Part shown: piece by piece, positions 11,215 to 23,912 of the stretch
How the letters are laid out: every line of letters begins with the position of its first letter
Position numbering within the stretch: the first letter of the stretch is position 1
Assembly: GCF_018687715.1 (NCBI RefSeq)
Contig: NC_056765.1
Span: forward strand, 3,906,001-3,970,000
DNA length: 64,000 bases
Direction of reading: 5' to 3'
Origin: Carya illinoinensis
Taxonomy: Eukaryota; Streptophyta; Magnoliopsida; Fagales; Juglandaceae
Translations under genes and position numbers: made by a program
Notes under the pieces: model-generated
Databases searched by the model: none
What the model was told of the DNA's origin: nothing
Seen by the model: the letters and a program-made list of their open reading frames with translations, nothing else

Positions 11215-11475
11215 AATTAAAAAATGAGATGAAAAGAGATGAGATAGTTTTAGATGAAAAATAAAAGTTGAATAAAATATTTTTAAAATATTAATTTTTA
11301 ATATTATTATTATTTTAAAATATTAATTTTTAATATTATTATTATTTTAAAATTTAAAAAAGTTGAATTGAGATTTGAAAATTTTGAATTATTTATTATA
11401 TTTTATGTGAATATTTGAAAATTTTATAATAATGAAATAAGATGAGATGAGATGATTTTTAAATCTAAACAAAGA
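11215..11475. mobile_element. GATGAG-type AT-rich MITE with internal 32-bp duplication
   Basis: Starts near GAGATGAAAAGAGATGAGATAG and ends near AAATAAGATGAGATGAGATG. Inside lies the common core of this family (TTGAATAAAATATT, then GATTTGAAAA, then TTATTATATTTTATGTG). A block of about 32 bp, AAAATATTAATTTTTAATAT followed by TATTATTATTTT, is repeated back to back at 11284-11347. Other members lie at 19196, 24965, 28560 and 30236. Confidence 0.5.
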
Positions 11476-11639
11476 GTAAAAGTTGGTTTAAATAATAAAA
11501 AATGTTAAAAAAAATTATGAATAGTAATAAAAAAATAATTAAAAGGTTGGAAAATGATTCTCGCAGCTCGCACAGCTACAGAGCTACGACCAGCTGGAGG
11601 CTTTAAATTTTGCTACCTGCTTAATATAATTGAGGGAAA

Positions 11640-11885
11640 TTAAATAATACTTTCGTACCATACGGGCTCTCAATATTATAAACATCATATTATTCGTACC
11701 ATTGGGGTAAGTAAATATAGATATGGTACTAGATGGCATAGTGACCACACCTTAGCTGCGAGGCCATTATTTCTTCAGGATAGGGTTCATTTCACTTCAT
11801 CTACCACACCCACCGGTGACTGACTACAATCGCGAGACTTAATTATGAGCTAGTGACAATAGTTCTAAAAAATATTGACCCCGTT
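11640..11885 (+). promoter_or_regulatory. Promoter-like module of the ankyrin-PGG family (isolated copy)
   Basis: Shares ordered phrases with the sequence upstream of copy B and with modules at 25.4 and 26.6 kb: ATATTATAAACATCAT, GATATGGTACT..ATGGCATAGTGACC, TTAGCTG, CATT.TTTCTTCAGGATAG, GGTGACTGACTACAA and AATATTGACCCCGTTA. No family exon follows. Promoter identity is inferred only from the position of the best copy (28.75-29.44 kb) ahead of a gene. Confidence 0.45.
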
Positions 11886-11961
11886 AAATTTAAGTGAAAC
11901 GGTATCGTTTTGAGGTCTTCTTCTTCCCAAGTCACAGACCTTCTTTTCTAATCTTCTCTGC

Positions 11962-11963
<2 letters not shown>

Positions 11964-11996
<33 letters not shown>
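11964..11996. repeat. (CT)n microsatellite
   Basis: Uninterrupted CT run of about 33 bases. Confidence 0.9.
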
Positions 11997-11999
<3 letters not shown>

Positions 12000-12000
12000 A

Positions 12001-12048
12001 CAATCTCGCATCTACACTAATCGACAATCTCGCATCTACACTAATCGA
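12001..12048. repeat. Perfect 24-bp tandem duplication
   Basis: The unit CAATCTCGCATCTACACTAA+TCGA occurs at 12001-12024 and 12025-12048 without a mismatch, directly after the CT run. An open frame crosses it (11894-12346), but nothing in it resembles a known protein. Confidence 0.95.
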
Positions 12049-12479
12049 GCCACCAGAGAATCGTCGAAGTCGAGATGGACAGTTTTCCTTCTCCCTAACA
12101 TATGGTTTCGTTCGATTGCCCCTCTATTTTCAGACGTTGGTTGGTGTCGGTTTTGCCCAAAAACTGCGCCAACTGTGTCGGTTTTCACCTCTAAATTTAA
12201 GCATGATTTTGATTTTGGCATTGGCGCATAGTGAGAATAGTCTACAGTTTCATCTGGTAGATAGAGGAGGAAGTTTGGCCATCTTTGAGATATGCTCATG
12301 CAGACTTTGTGATGTTCTTACTTTGGCCAAGAATATTTGTTATTAGCTTTCGCATGTATTCAAAAGCCGTTGTTCAAGTAAGCAGTCTGTATAATGGTGT
12401 GTTGTCTTTTCTGTAAAGAGGTTGATTCTTCATTATGACCAAACTTGTGATTTGGTCAAATCGTCTATGGTATTGAAGA

Positions 12480-14560
12480 CTATTGTGTGGAAATTGAGTT
12501 CTTCAATGATAGACGTTGTGAGGAGAATGAATTGGAAAAAATGTCACTTTATGGTACCTAAGTATTGTCTTAGGGCATATTATTTCTTCTAGGGGGATAG
12601 AGGTTGATCAATCTAAGATTGAAGTAATCTCTAAGTTGCCTACACCTAGGACAGTAAAGGATGTGAGATCCTGTCTTGGTCATGCGGGCTTTTATAGGAG
12701 GTTCATACAGAATTTTTCTTACATATCTAGACCACTGTGTGACCTCCTAGCTAAAGATTTACCATTTGAGTGTACACAAGTTTGTCAAAAGTTCTTTAAA
12801 ATGCTAATTGGCAAGCTTACCTCAGCACCCATAATGCAGCCACCTGATTGGACTTTACATTTTGAGATCATGTGTGAGGCTAGTGACTTTTCTGTCGGTG
12901 CTGTTCTTGAACAGGGAAGGGAGGGGAACCCTTTTGTCATTTACTATACTAGTAGAACTCTAACTAATGCTCAGATGAATTACTCCATCATTGAAAAAGA
13001 GTTGCTAGCTGTAGTATTTGCTTTGGATAAGTTTCATGCTTACTTGATTGGTTCTCCTATTATTATTTTCACAGATCATGTAGCCCTTAAGTACCTTCTT
13101 ACAAAGAATGATGCTAAGGCATGACTAATACGATAGATTTTACTTTTGCAAGAATTTGACATCACCATCAAAGACAAAAAAGAAGTGGAGAATGTAATGG
13201 CTGACCATCTCTCGAGGCTCATATTTGAGAATATCTCTGACCACCTGCCAATTAGGGATGATTTTCCCGATGAGCATTTACTTTCTATTACTTATCTACC
13301 ATGGTTTGCTCATATTGTGGATTATTTGGCTGTAGGTAAAATGCGGGTGGATTGGAGCACTTAGGACAAGAGGAAGTTCATGACTAAGGTATATAATTTC
13401 TATTGGGATAACCATTTTCTTTTCAAATACTAGCATGACCAAATTTTAAGACGTGCATCCCAGATGAAGAGATTGCTAGTATTTTGAAATTTTGTCACTC
13501 CCAAGCTTATAAGGGCCACTTTTCAATGAAGAAAACCACTGTAAAAATTCTGCAATGTGGATTTATTGGCCCACTTAGTTTAAAGATGCAAACATCTATT
13601 GTCGCTCATGTGAAAAGTGTCAAAAGTTCAGAGCTATATCTTGTTGTAATATGATGCCCTTAGACCCAATTTTAGTGATTGAAATTTTTTATTGTTGGAA
13701 TATTGATTTTATGGGACCATTTCCTCCTTTTATTGGATATCAATATATTATTGTGGCAGTAGATTATGTGTCAAAATGGATAGAGGTGGTAGCTTGCAAG
13801 GGCAATGAAAATAGGATGATAATTAAATTTCTGAAAGAGAATATGTTATCTCAATTTGGTACACCACGTGCTATCATTAGTGACCGGGATACTCATTTTC
13901 TCAACCGTTTTTTTCAAGCTTTAATGAAAAAATATGAGGTGGTACATAAGATTTCTACTAGCTACCACGCCCAAACAAGTGGACAGGTAGAACTTATAAA
14001 TAGAAAAATTAAGCAAATTTTAGAAAAAACGATCAACCCGAATCACAAAGATTTGTCTTTGAGACTAGTTGATGAGTTTTGGGCCTATCGTACAGATTTC
14101 AAAACTCCCTTAGGCATTACACCATATTAACTTGTTTTTTTGAAAGCCTTGCAACTTACTTGTGGAGCTCAACAATCGAGCTTAGTGGGCCATCAAACAT
14201 TTCAATTTTAACTTAAGAGAAGTAGGTAAGTTTAGAAAATTTCAGTTGACCGAGTTAGAGGAGTTGAGAAATGATACTTATGAGAACTCTAGAATCTATA
14301 AGATTAGAATGAAAGCGCTTCATGATAAAAATATGTTGAAAAAACGTTTAAGTCTAATAATTGAGTGTTCTTATATGATTCTAGACTCCATAACCACCCT
14401 ATAAAATTTTAGTCTACGTGGGCAGGCCCTTTTGTAATGAAGAATGTCTTTACAAATGGGGCGGTAGAAATAGAGGATCCTAAGGATGGTCGGATCTTTA
14501 AAGTAAATGATCAACGCCTTAAAGTATTAATTGATAGGCAAGTTCTGTAGATGGAAGACA
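12480..14560 (+). pseudogene. Athila-like Ty3/gypsy pol remnant (RT end, RNase H, integrase)
   Basis: In order: the RT C-terminus and thumb (a decayed GHIISSRGIEVDQSK at 12580-12625, then FLGHAGFYRRFI-like words), RNase H (DFSVGAVLEQ, SRTLTNAQMNYSIIEKELLAV and TDHVALKYLLT, 12860-13110), the zinc-binding linker (SCEKCQK, about 13610) and the integrase core (IDFMGPFPPF, IISDRDTHF, HAQTSGQVELINRKI; the D,D,E residues are visible). The phrase DFMGPFP..YIIVAVDYVSKWIE is typical of Athila/Tat-type elements without chromodomain. Stop codons at 13122 (TGA, for CGA) and 13134 (TAG, for TGG) lie in frame, and more follow after 13364. Gag, protease and most of RT are absent. Confidence 0.85.
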
Positions 14561-14850
14561 TTCCACTTTTGATCTGGTCTATCAACCTTGACCACACCAC
14601 GCAGGTATGTTTTCTTTATTTGTTTTGTTTATTTTATTTTATTTTCATTTTTTCTTGTTTTATATCTTTTCCATTTTGTTTGCTGTTGTTTTCTTTATTT
14701 TTATTTATAAATTAGTTTCATTTTATCATTTCAGGTTACCATCTCTGATGCTTAGCGAGCTACCCATGTCACTCATCAGGAGTGTTATACCCTTTTTAGT
14801 TACTCCAGATTCAATTTTGAATCTTCAATATGGAGGACAATGTTTCATTT

Positions 14851-14868
14851 AAGTTGGGGGTGGTGGTG
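14851..14868 (+). other. Polypurine tract candidate of the Athila-like element
   Basis: AAGTTGGGGGTGGTGGTG follows an ATGGAGGACAATGTTTCATTT phrase. Such a G-rich tract stands ahead of the 3' LTR in many plant gypsy elements. No matching LTR pair was found. Confidence 0.4.
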
Positions 14869-14869
14869 C

Positions 14870-15770
14870 AAATTCAGTATTTAAAATACTTGTTGGAACT
14901 TTTTGGCATATTTTCATGTGTCAATTTTGTTTTAATTTGCATCACACGTGCATCTTTTTTACATATGTACTCATTCGCATTCATAACCGTCTTTGTGAAT
15001 TCACCAAACCCACCATAATCATTTTTTTGCTGAAACATTCACAGAACCCATAATGCACTCATCCAAGTTTTGTTATGACATATATAACTAGAAAACTATT
15101 TTGCTTAAGTATTCATGTGAGTTTTGGAGGGGATTGAGAGCTAACAAATGCAGTAAATTGTAATGAGTGTTCGTTGATCTGGTGAATTTGGCACTTCTTT
15201 TGATAATATTATTACATGGTCAACTTAGGATCAATATTTGAGCTTTTCAAGCTAGCCATTTCCATCATAGACCCTTAATAGCCAACTTTGAGCCAATAAA
15301 CAAATGTAGCTTTTTCTTTTCATATGCCTACATCATCCATGCCTCGCCATATTGGAGTATAGCCTATACATTGATTTTTTCTACCTGTGTGTGATTTGCA
15401 TTTTCCTTCTTTTATGTTGGGTTCTTAAAAAAAAAAAGTCAAGATTGGGTTGAAATGACAAGAATACCAAAGTGGCGTGTGTTTTTTCAACAAATTGTTG
15501 AAAAAAAAAAGAAAGAAGAAGGAAAAGTATTATTATTCTATGATCTGAAAAGTTGGAAAGTACATCAAATGAAAACTGTGGTCTACTGAGATATTTAATA
15601 AGATTTCATTTGTATGTACTTTGAAATTTTTGAATCATTTTCATCATTTTTTTTAATATAGCTCCGAACTCAAACCACGTTACAACCTTTAATAAGGTTC
15701 ATATGCTTCTCCATGTTTCAAGGCATCTTCATCCCTTGTTTTTGCTTCAGTCATCAATACTTGGGGTGGT
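14870..15770. other. Region between two opposed gypsy remnants, no gene seen
   Basis: May include LTR or 3' untranslated sequence of the Athila-like element. A second GGGGTGGTGGTGG phrase at 15760-15775 sits close to the end of the minus-strand Tat-like element. No protein motif is recognisable. Confidence 0.35.
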
Positions 15771-15779
15771 GGTGGAAAG

Positions 15780-17850
15780 GTCGCGTCCGCCACTTCCCCT
15801 GACTCTGCTACACTCACTTCCTTTTCTCATTATCTGAGTTCTTGTACATAGCATTTTTGGGCAAAGACCTGCTCACCGTGCACCTTACCCACTCATGTCT
15901 TCATTGGGAATTTCATCTTTAGATAATGTATCAAGGTGATCACCTTTAATGCATTCAATGTGGGCCGACCAATAATTGCATTATATGCTAACCGAGTTCT
16001 TACCACTAAGAACTTTGTCATAGTAGTGGTAACATGGGGATCCATGCCCATAGATACCGGTAATGTAGTGGACCCTATGGGTTGAATTGTGTCCCCCGTG
16101 AACCCTTTTAATGTGATCGATGTAGGTCGCAATTGATCTAGACTAATTCCCATCTTGCTGAAAGCGTCCTAGAATAGAATGTCTGTTAAACTTCCATTAT
16201 CAATTAGTATCCTCCTTGTATTGTAATTTGCTACCAACATTGTTACCAATAAAGCATCGTCGTATGGGTATACAACCCCTCGACAATCCTCATCACCAAA
16301 AGATATTGTGGAAGACACTTGTAGCCGAGGCTATTTGATAGGTCTCTCCACATTGTAAACTTCTTCATACCTTGCCCATCTTGCGTACACCTTTCTCCCT
16401 GAGGAGGTTGAACGACCTCTGGCATACCCACCGGCGATTGTGTGTATCTCACCTAGGGGTGGGTTTCTCTGATATCCATCCTTGGTCTCTGATCAAGAGG
16501 TTCCTACGACCTTGTTCCTCTCTTTGGGGAGCTTTGTCGTCTAGGGCTCTCACTTCACCGAGTTTTGTGCTTGAGCTTTTGATCGCTTGCACTCCCCAAA
16601 GGGGTAGCATTCTGGGTGACTAGTCACTCCAATTGACCATTGTCTCTAATATCTTCGATTTTTCACTTCAAGTTGTGGCAATCCTCAGTTTTATGCCCAT
16701 TTGTTTTATGGTAAGTGCAATACTTCCTAGTTTGTCGCCTATTACCATCATCTTGCCCTGCTTCTCTTGCCTTATCTTGGTTATGCACACTGGAGTAGTG
16801 TACGTAACCACTATTATGTCTTTTTACATTACTCTCATGTCTCGAATCACGTTGGTCCCTTCTCGCCTTTTGTCCCCCTTCCCGATCTTTCTTCTGACTT
16901 CCTCTCGATCCCCATTCATTCTTTCCCTTCGATCGAGCAGTTAGGGCAATAAGTGTATCCTTGGCGCTGACGAAGTTGTCGGCCCTGTCCATAAATTCTT
17001 ATAACGTGAAGGGAGTTTTCCTTGCCAATTCTGCCATGAAAAGACTCATTGGCCAAATACCCATGAGTAGTGCAGCTAGCATAATATTTTCATCTTGATC
17101 ATCAACTGTTATTCTCTCTTTATTAAAACGTGTGAGATATGCTTCCAGACTTTCATCCTCTCTCTGTTTGACGATCAATAAGTGTGCAACTGGTGTCCTC
17201 CGCCTTCTGCTCACCATGAACTAGGTTAAGAACTGCCGGCCCAGCTCATTGAAATTGTCTATGGAACCTGGCTGCAGCGCCCAGAACCAACCTCTCGCCG
17301 TTCCTTTCAGGGTAAAAGGGAAAGTTTGACATGCAATTTGTTCGGGAAACCCGTGGAGAGTCACATGGGCTTTAAAATTCTCCTAATATTCTACAGGATC
17401 TTTAAACTTCGGAGGTAAGGGTATCGCCATGATTTCTACACAGAATGGCATATTCGTGCTGGAGAGCAACTGATCGACCGAGGAAGATGTCCCTATCTTC
17501 TTGGCCATTTCTTCATACTTGTCCATCAAGCTCTGCAGGTCGCGATGCATCTTCTTCTTTTCCACATTTTCTTGAGGAGACTTCCCCGCGCCAGCACAGT
17601 GCGCCTCCATCTCCATTCTTTCTCCCTGATCTTCTTGTGACGGACCATTTTTCACCTTTAGGATTTCATTTTCCTTTCTCAATGTTTCCAACTTAACGGT
17701 GAGTTTTCTCACTACTTCCTACATTTTTGCAAGTCTTCCCTCCATGTTCCTGGACGATGCTTCTTGATCTCTAGTTGCCTGTAATCGAGTTGTAGTGGGC
17801 ATGTGAAAAGCCCGCTGGTTGTAGGATGAAGGGATACCATAAACGACACC
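15780..17850 (-). pseudogene. Tat/Ogre-like Ty3/gypsy gag and protease remnant
   Basis: Read on the minus strand: a coiled, lysine/glutamate-rich part (17712 to 17383), a Gag domain (QREDESLEAYLTRFNKE, 17217 to 16999), a nucleocapsid-like zinc motif (CTYHKTNGHKTEDC, near 16670) and the retropepsin region (LIDNGSLTDILF with DNGS at about 16210, then YNAIIGRPTLNALK near 15960). DNGS in place of DTGS is usual for Tat-type elements. An in-frame TAG follows ILF, and the Gag frame is broken in several places. RT, RNase H and integrase are absent, so the element was cut off near 15.78 kb. Confidence 0.8.
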
Positions 17851-17851
17851 A

Positions 17852-18330
17852 ATTGTTATGGACATGCTTCACCACCACCGACTCACGACCACCTACAACC
17901 AAAGAACAAGACAGCTTAGGGGGTTTGAAGGAACGCCTCCGATGCTTATGTCAATGATAGAATAAATTCTCTTGAATATCAATGAATCAAATGCCCTTTA
18001 CATACATGAGTTCTTCCTTTCTATAGGAATTTCATGAAATGTTCTATTATTGTGTGATAACAAACTCATCCTCTATTTGAAATTCTAACTTGGAGATGAT
18101 GAGTTCATCCCATACTTGATTCAAATGGTAGCCACTTCTATCCAATGTTACTACTAGATAGTTAACTCGTTGGTATTGGAAACGGGCCAGGCTTCCTCAA
18201 AACTGATAAGAGCTTGTATAGTGAAGTGGACCATGGGCTGGCTAATAGCCCAAATCTACTTCGGTCTCCTCAGACATTATATCCTCTCCACAGTATACAT
18301 TGCCTATTGTCCTACATAGGTTTGTCATCA
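17852..18330 (-). repeat. Probable LTR of the Tat-like element
   Basis: At 17840-17862 the minus strand reads CATAACAATTGGTGTCGTTTATGG, that is an LTR end in CA followed after two bases by a TGGTGTCG primer-binding-like stretch ahead of gag. The outer end is not fixed; 18330 is a guess from the change in base composition. Confidence 0.35.
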
Positions 18331-19195
18331 ATGGACAATAATTATATCTACATAGCGATTAACACAAGTAACTTATAGTAAAAAGACAAACAAATAAACA
18401 TGAATTATGAAAATAAAACAAGGGTGGCTCTACAGTCACTGGGAATATTCAGAGATTCTCCCGACAAGGTAAATTTTTTTTTGAGTCGTTCTATATACAA
18501 TCTTCTTAAGAGGGCTGTATTGCAGTCATAGCCTAAAATTACTAAATTGTCCTCATTTTTAAATTTGAATAGACTAAATTATCATCTTTCTTCTATAACC
18601 TAAATCTCTCAAATATTTCAAATGTTCAGTTTCCTTCTGGCCTCTGCCGTGCATGCCCCCCAACCACAACGATTGAGTAAGTGCATTTCAAGAATAACGC
18701 CATCAACCTTTAACTTCGGGAGGAAATACTCTTCATTTTAGAAACAATAGCATATTAAAGCCCTTGTTCCTCCCCTAGCTTTCACTTTCCTCAACTAGTA
18801 AAATCAGAAAATTTTTACAAACAATTAAATATCTTACCACAAACAAGTAAATATTCAAAATAAGAATAATTCTTTTACAAATAACAAAGCTTCCGCTCTG
18901 TTGAGTTCTTATCAGACAAATGGTAATGTGCGCTCAATAAACAACGGCATAAGGCGGCAACATTGTGCAATGAAACACTGTAGTCAATAGACAAATGGCA
19001 ATGGACAGGGGCAAAGTCCTCTTTGAATTCTGTATAAGGGACGAGGTCTTTAGGCGAAGTCTTATTTTTATAAAACGAAACACAGCGTTTGGATTAAATG
19101 AAATACTATATTTTATTTGTCTGCAATGCAGTCCACTTAAGAGGACTGTAATAAGAATAATTCTTTTTTTTTCATTATTTTTTCTTAATAATCTT
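18331..19195. other. Intergenic DNA, no gene seen
   Basis: Contains two similar phrases, TCTTAAGAGGGCTGTATTGCAG (about 18503) and CTTAAGAGGACTGTA (19136), possibly ends of an old element. Nothing else is recognisable. Confidence 0.35.
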
Positions 19196-19406
19196 GGCCC
19201 CGTTTGGTTACACAGATGAGATGAGATGTTTTAAATAGTAATAAATAAAATATTGTTATAATATAATTTTTGAATATTAATTTTATATTAGGATTTGAAA
19301 AAGTTAGATTGTTTATTATATTTTGTATTGGGATTTGAAAAAGGTGTAATGATGAATTGAGATGAGATGAGATGAGATTTTTTATTTTGGCTAAACAAAC
19401 AAGGCC
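19196..19406. mobile_element. GATGAG-type MITE with GGCC-ended TIRs
   Basis: The left end GGCCCCGTTTGGTTACACAG and right end CTAAACAAACAAGGCC (reverse complement GGCCTTGTTTG) form imperfect terminal inverted repeats. The subterminal GATGAGATGAGATG pattern appears on both sides. The core matches the AT-rich repeats at 11.2, 25.0, 28.6 and 30.2 kb. This copy has the clearest ends and can serve as the reference member. Confidence 0.65.
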
Positions 19407-19518
19407 TTAATTTTAAAGAAAAAATACTATCAAGAAACGCTCAGAACTATTATTGGATCCAAGCATTTCTCGACAATGAATATGTGGTGCATGAATTTAT
19501 AAAGATAAGAAAAATGAT

Positions 19519-19738
19519 AGGGCCACTGCTGGTGGCTCCCGCTGGGGGCCACCGCTGGCCCTATTTTATTTTTTTTTTAATTTTTTTCTTAATGATTAAG
19601 TAATTTTTTTATAATATTATTATAATTTTTTTATATTTTTTTAAAATGTTTAAAAATATTAAAAAATAATTTTTAAAAAAAAATCAAAAAAATAAAAATT
19701 TTTTTTTACCTAACGGTGACTCACAGCGGGAGCCACCG
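19519..19738. mobile_element. MITE-like inverted repeat with GC-rich ends and AT core
   Basis: GGTGGCTCCCGCTG near the left end pairs with CAGCGGGAGCCACC near the right end (14 of 14). The left end is itself almost palindromic (AGGGCCACTGCTGG..CCGCTGGCCCT). The 120 bases between are nearly pure A/T. No coding capacity. Confidence 0.6.
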
Positions 19739-20479
19739 AACCAAAAGAGCCTGTCTTTTCACGATCGCTTCGCCATCATCAATCAAAAAGCAAAACTGTA
19801 CAATTGTGTCGTCATTCCCACATGCGAACCAGCCACCTTTGAATCTCTTGAACCGTCCTGGCCAACTCGTACAGAGCATGGAATATGTGCGACATGAATG
19901 TACGAGTCTCCATGCTCTGTAGGAGTTAGATTTGGTTCGGTTTGACAGTAAGATGAAAGTTTTAAATTTTAAGATTTAAATTTTATTATCATTATTTTAA
20001 AATTTAAAAAAAATTAAAAAAATTAATTATTATATTTTATATAAAAATTTTAAAAAAATTATAATGATAAAATGATAATTTTAAATTTAAGATAAGAAAT
20101 TTTAACTGCCAAACCGGAACTATTATGCGTCACCCCCGCTACTCCTATTTGAACATCTTGAACCAAAACAACCAGACTAGATTTTGGGACAACATTCCAG
20201 CGGGCCCAGTCAGGACCTTTTCGTCAAGTGAATGGCTGATTGATTGCCTGATAAAATATGCTCTGACAAGTCAGTACAAACCAAAGTTTAGAAAATAAAA
20301 GTCTTTTATTTTATTTTATTTTATTATTATAATTTTTTTAAATAAAATATAATAAATCATTCAGTTTTTTAAAATTTTAAAATAATAATAATATTAAAAA
20401 ATATTATTAATTTTAATAATAATATTTTATTTAATTTTTAATTTTAATCTGAATTTATTTTCTATAAAGTAAGAGTGCT

Positions 20480-21075
20480 AATATGTTACACGATCCGTTA
20501 ATCCAACATAAACACGATACAATAATAACGTATTTAAGTTTAGTTTTAAAGAGTTTAGATCAAAACGGGTTGACCTGTTAAGATACGATTGTCTTAATGG
20601 GTCGATAACGGATCAACCCGTTATGACACGTTAATAAAGTTAAAATTATAATTATACCTTTAAACCTAAAATAAAATTGTTAAAATTTTAATTTCAATAT
20701 TTTTATTATTTGGATTATAATTTTAGATTTGTAGTTAGTTTTATAATTTTTATAGATATTATAATTTTAACATTTATATAAAATTATATTAAATTTAATC
20801 AAGTTAAAGAAGTTAATTTTAAACTTATTCAATCTATTTACATAAATAGTTTGAAAATGTCATATTGTGTCATTGTAACTTATTTCGTAATGTTCACTAA
20901 TAGACAAAAATAGATTGACACAACATGACCTATTATGTTAATAGATCAGTTTAAAATTTTGATACGATAATTTTAACATATTAAATTAAAATTAATTTAT
21001 ATAATATAATAGATATATTTTATTAAAATTAATTTATATAATATAATAGATATATTTTGACACGACAAATATGAT
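20480..21075. repeat. Dispersed repeat T, copy 1 (CGGGTTGACC / GACACG type)
   Basis: Homologous over most of its length to 28200-28550. Shared text includes AAATAAAATTGTTAAAATTT, GTTAGTTTTATAATTTTTA, CATTTATATAAAATTATATT and ACATAAATAGTTTGAAA. A unit of about 37 bp (TTAAAATTAATTTATATAAT + ATAATAGATATATTTT) is duplicated in tandem at 20985-21057. The element class is unknown. Confidence 0.55.
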
Positions 21076-22380
21076 TTATTATCACAATTTGACACCTTAT
21101 TAGTCACCCTGCAACGCCTATAAGCAAAATTGACGCTATCTCCCTAACGCTTGTGTTGACAATTTGTAAAAGGACAAGTGGGCTAGGTGAGAAATATGAC
21201 AACAACCGCTACTTTCTCAAAAAGTTTTTGGTTCTACACTTTGTAGTCAAAAGGTTGGGGCCTCTTCGGGAGAAATTTCCCCCAACTTTTTCTTTTATTC
21301 AACATTTTTTTCTTCAAACCTTCCCTACCATTCAAGCTTTTCTTTCAAATCACGTCACCACGAACGTTGTAGAAAACCAAAAAGCTGAATCTGACCTCTC
21401 CCTCCCCACTCCTTAAAACAGACAAACGCCTAATATAACATGTCTGCCGGCTGGTATTTTTCTACCATTTATAAAGCTTAACTTGATCTCAGAATAAATG
21501 TTTGATTTCTCATGTTTCTACATCTTTAACATGTAATTTATTATTTTTATTTTCTATTTAAATATACACATCTTTAAGCATTAAAATAAAATAATAAAAT
21601 TGATAAATCACATATTAATTATATAAAAATGTCTTATGTAAAACTTTTGTGTTAAATTTATCTTTAGATGTTATTCATGGTGATTAAATTAAATTATAGG
21701 ACTTGTTTTATATGCTCACGAGCAATATGATCATATTTATAATAGGAAAATGTTGTGTTCATCAAGAGTGATTATTAACAGTGTTCACCGATTTGTGTTA
21801 TTTCTTTTAACTTTATTTTCATCATTTCTATACACCATACACCACATATTTTTAATGTTTTTAATTTTTTTTAAATTTATTCTTTTTAAACTAATTGAAT
21901 TCTTCTACTTTTCATCCATATATTAAATATTTAGTAAAATAAAAAAAATATGATGTATAGTATGTGAAAATTATGAGTAGAAGTTTTAATTTTTTTTTTT
22001 ATTTTTCAGTTAAGAAAGTGTTTTTTAATTTTTTTACATTTTTTTAAAAAGTATTAAAATCTATTTTTAAAATATTTATAAAAAATTAAAATATGTATCA
22101 TCAATGGACAACTAGTCAATAAGGTCGATCGGACGGTACAGTCGGATTTAATTGAGTGGTGCTATATCCACCCTTTGTGTAGTCTGAATTCCTATTGAAT
22201 GAAATCTTTTTTTTTTTTTTGAATTTTTTTTTTATGTTCTTAAATTTTTTTTTTAAAAAAATTATATCATCACTTAAAAAAATTACTCAATCACTAAATT
22301 AAAAAAAAAAAAAATTTGAAAAACAAAAAGGATTCGGTAGAATTTTTTGGTCCGAATTCGGTAATTTTAGCATTTCTGCA
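21076..22380. other. AT-rich intergenic DNA, no gene seen
   Basis: Long A/T homopolymers and no convincing coding frame. An open frame at 21153-21416 is not similar to anything I know. Confidence 0.4.
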
Positions 22381-23397
22381 TTTAATTTGTTGAGAGGACG
22401 TCGTTAGAATGACGTCACCCTGAAACAGTAATTCATGATCCAATAAGATGGCAGACAGTTGTTTCACCATCAATGGACAACTGGTGAAAGAGGGTAGGCA
22501 AGTTTAAGGGTTGGCAAATCGTGTTTTAATTCCTATTCGTGTTTAAATTATGAATATTTAATTATATAAATCAATTGGAATATGATCTGTTAAGTTAAAT
22601 CTATCATATTTTTAAATCTTAATTCAATTTAATTAGATAATGGATCGTACAATGGCATTCTTTTTTATTAAGTTATTAATTAATTAAAAATATATTAACA
22701 CTCATTTAAATTTATTTATTTTATATAAATAAATTAAATTAAAACATATAACTGATTTGATTTGATTAATATGATTTTAAATCAAAGTAAAAATTTATAT
22801 TTATTAATAACTACAATATATTAATAAATATACATTAATATTTTTTAAATTTTAATATATAAGAAAACATATATTACAAATTCTATAATAATAAATTTAA
22901 GTATAGGTCTAAAATTACAATTTCAATAATAAAAAAATAAAAACATAAGCATATTGATAAATCTCCATATTATAACTTAACTATAATAAAATTTTAATTT
23001 TAAAATAAATTATAAACAGGTAAAAAATGATTGATTTTGTGTTAAATAGATTGATTTGTTTATAAATCTTATATTAACGAGTCAATCTATTTTAATCTCA
23101 ATCCGTTAATAATAAATCTAAATTTATGAAGTTTATATCATGTTCTTTTTAATTTACTGATAGTATCTTATATTGTAACTGTACTGATAATCTTATAGAA
23201 ACTTTGCTATTAATAAGTCCTATAAACTACACATTACATAATTTTTAATTTTTTAAATTTTTTTAGTTTTATTTTTTTAAATAATTAAATTATTCTATTT
23301 ATTATCTATGATTCTATATATTATATATTTGATAAGAGAAAATAATTAAAATAATAATAAAAAGAATGATATATGATACATGAGATTTATAAATAAT

Positions 23398-23399
<2 letters not shown>

Positions 23400-23440
<41 letters not shown>
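23400..23440. repeat. Poly-T tract (41 nt)
   Basis: Uninterrupted T run, possibly the tail of a minus-strand retroposon. No retroposon body was identified beside it. Confidence 0.95.
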
Positions 23441-23447
<7 letters not shown>

Positions 23448-23879
23448 TTGGTTCTATATCAGGTGGGAAGGAAATAATTGAATAGCGAGAACAGTCGACA
23501 TACATCTGTTTTACCGAACTTCTGAAAACGAGTCCTCTTCAGGTTAAAGCATGACTAGCATGATTCAATAAGATTCTTTCAGTGTCAGCTGCATGCATGT
23601 TCATTTTGACCTCGTTCCAAAAGATTACTCACGGTCAAAACAAGGCCAATCAGTGACATAACTCGTGTGTGTGTATATATATATATTATACATGATATTA
23701 ACTGCGTATAAAAAATATATTATAAATGAAAATTATGAAAGAAAACAAATATTATAAATATCCCATGTTGATTGACATAAGTCAGTATGGATATAGTACT
23801 GGATCTCATGGTAACCAGCTGTGCGGCTATCATTTTCAAAAGTATTATCAGTGACTACAACCATCACTTTTTAAAAACA

Positions 23880-23880
<1 letters not shown>

Positions 23881-23905
<25 letters not shown>
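23881..23905. repeat. (TA)n microsatellite
   Basis: Alternating TA run inside the promoter-like module. Confidence 0.85.

Positions 23906-23912
<7 letters not shown>

Noticed and set aside
11894..12346. Open frame across the CT run and the 24-bp duplication
   Set aside because: Low-complexity start, no recognisable domain, and ends in ordinary intergenic sequence.
23400..23505. Lysine-rich minus-strand frame at the poly-T tract
   Set aside because: It is the translation of the 41-nt T run.
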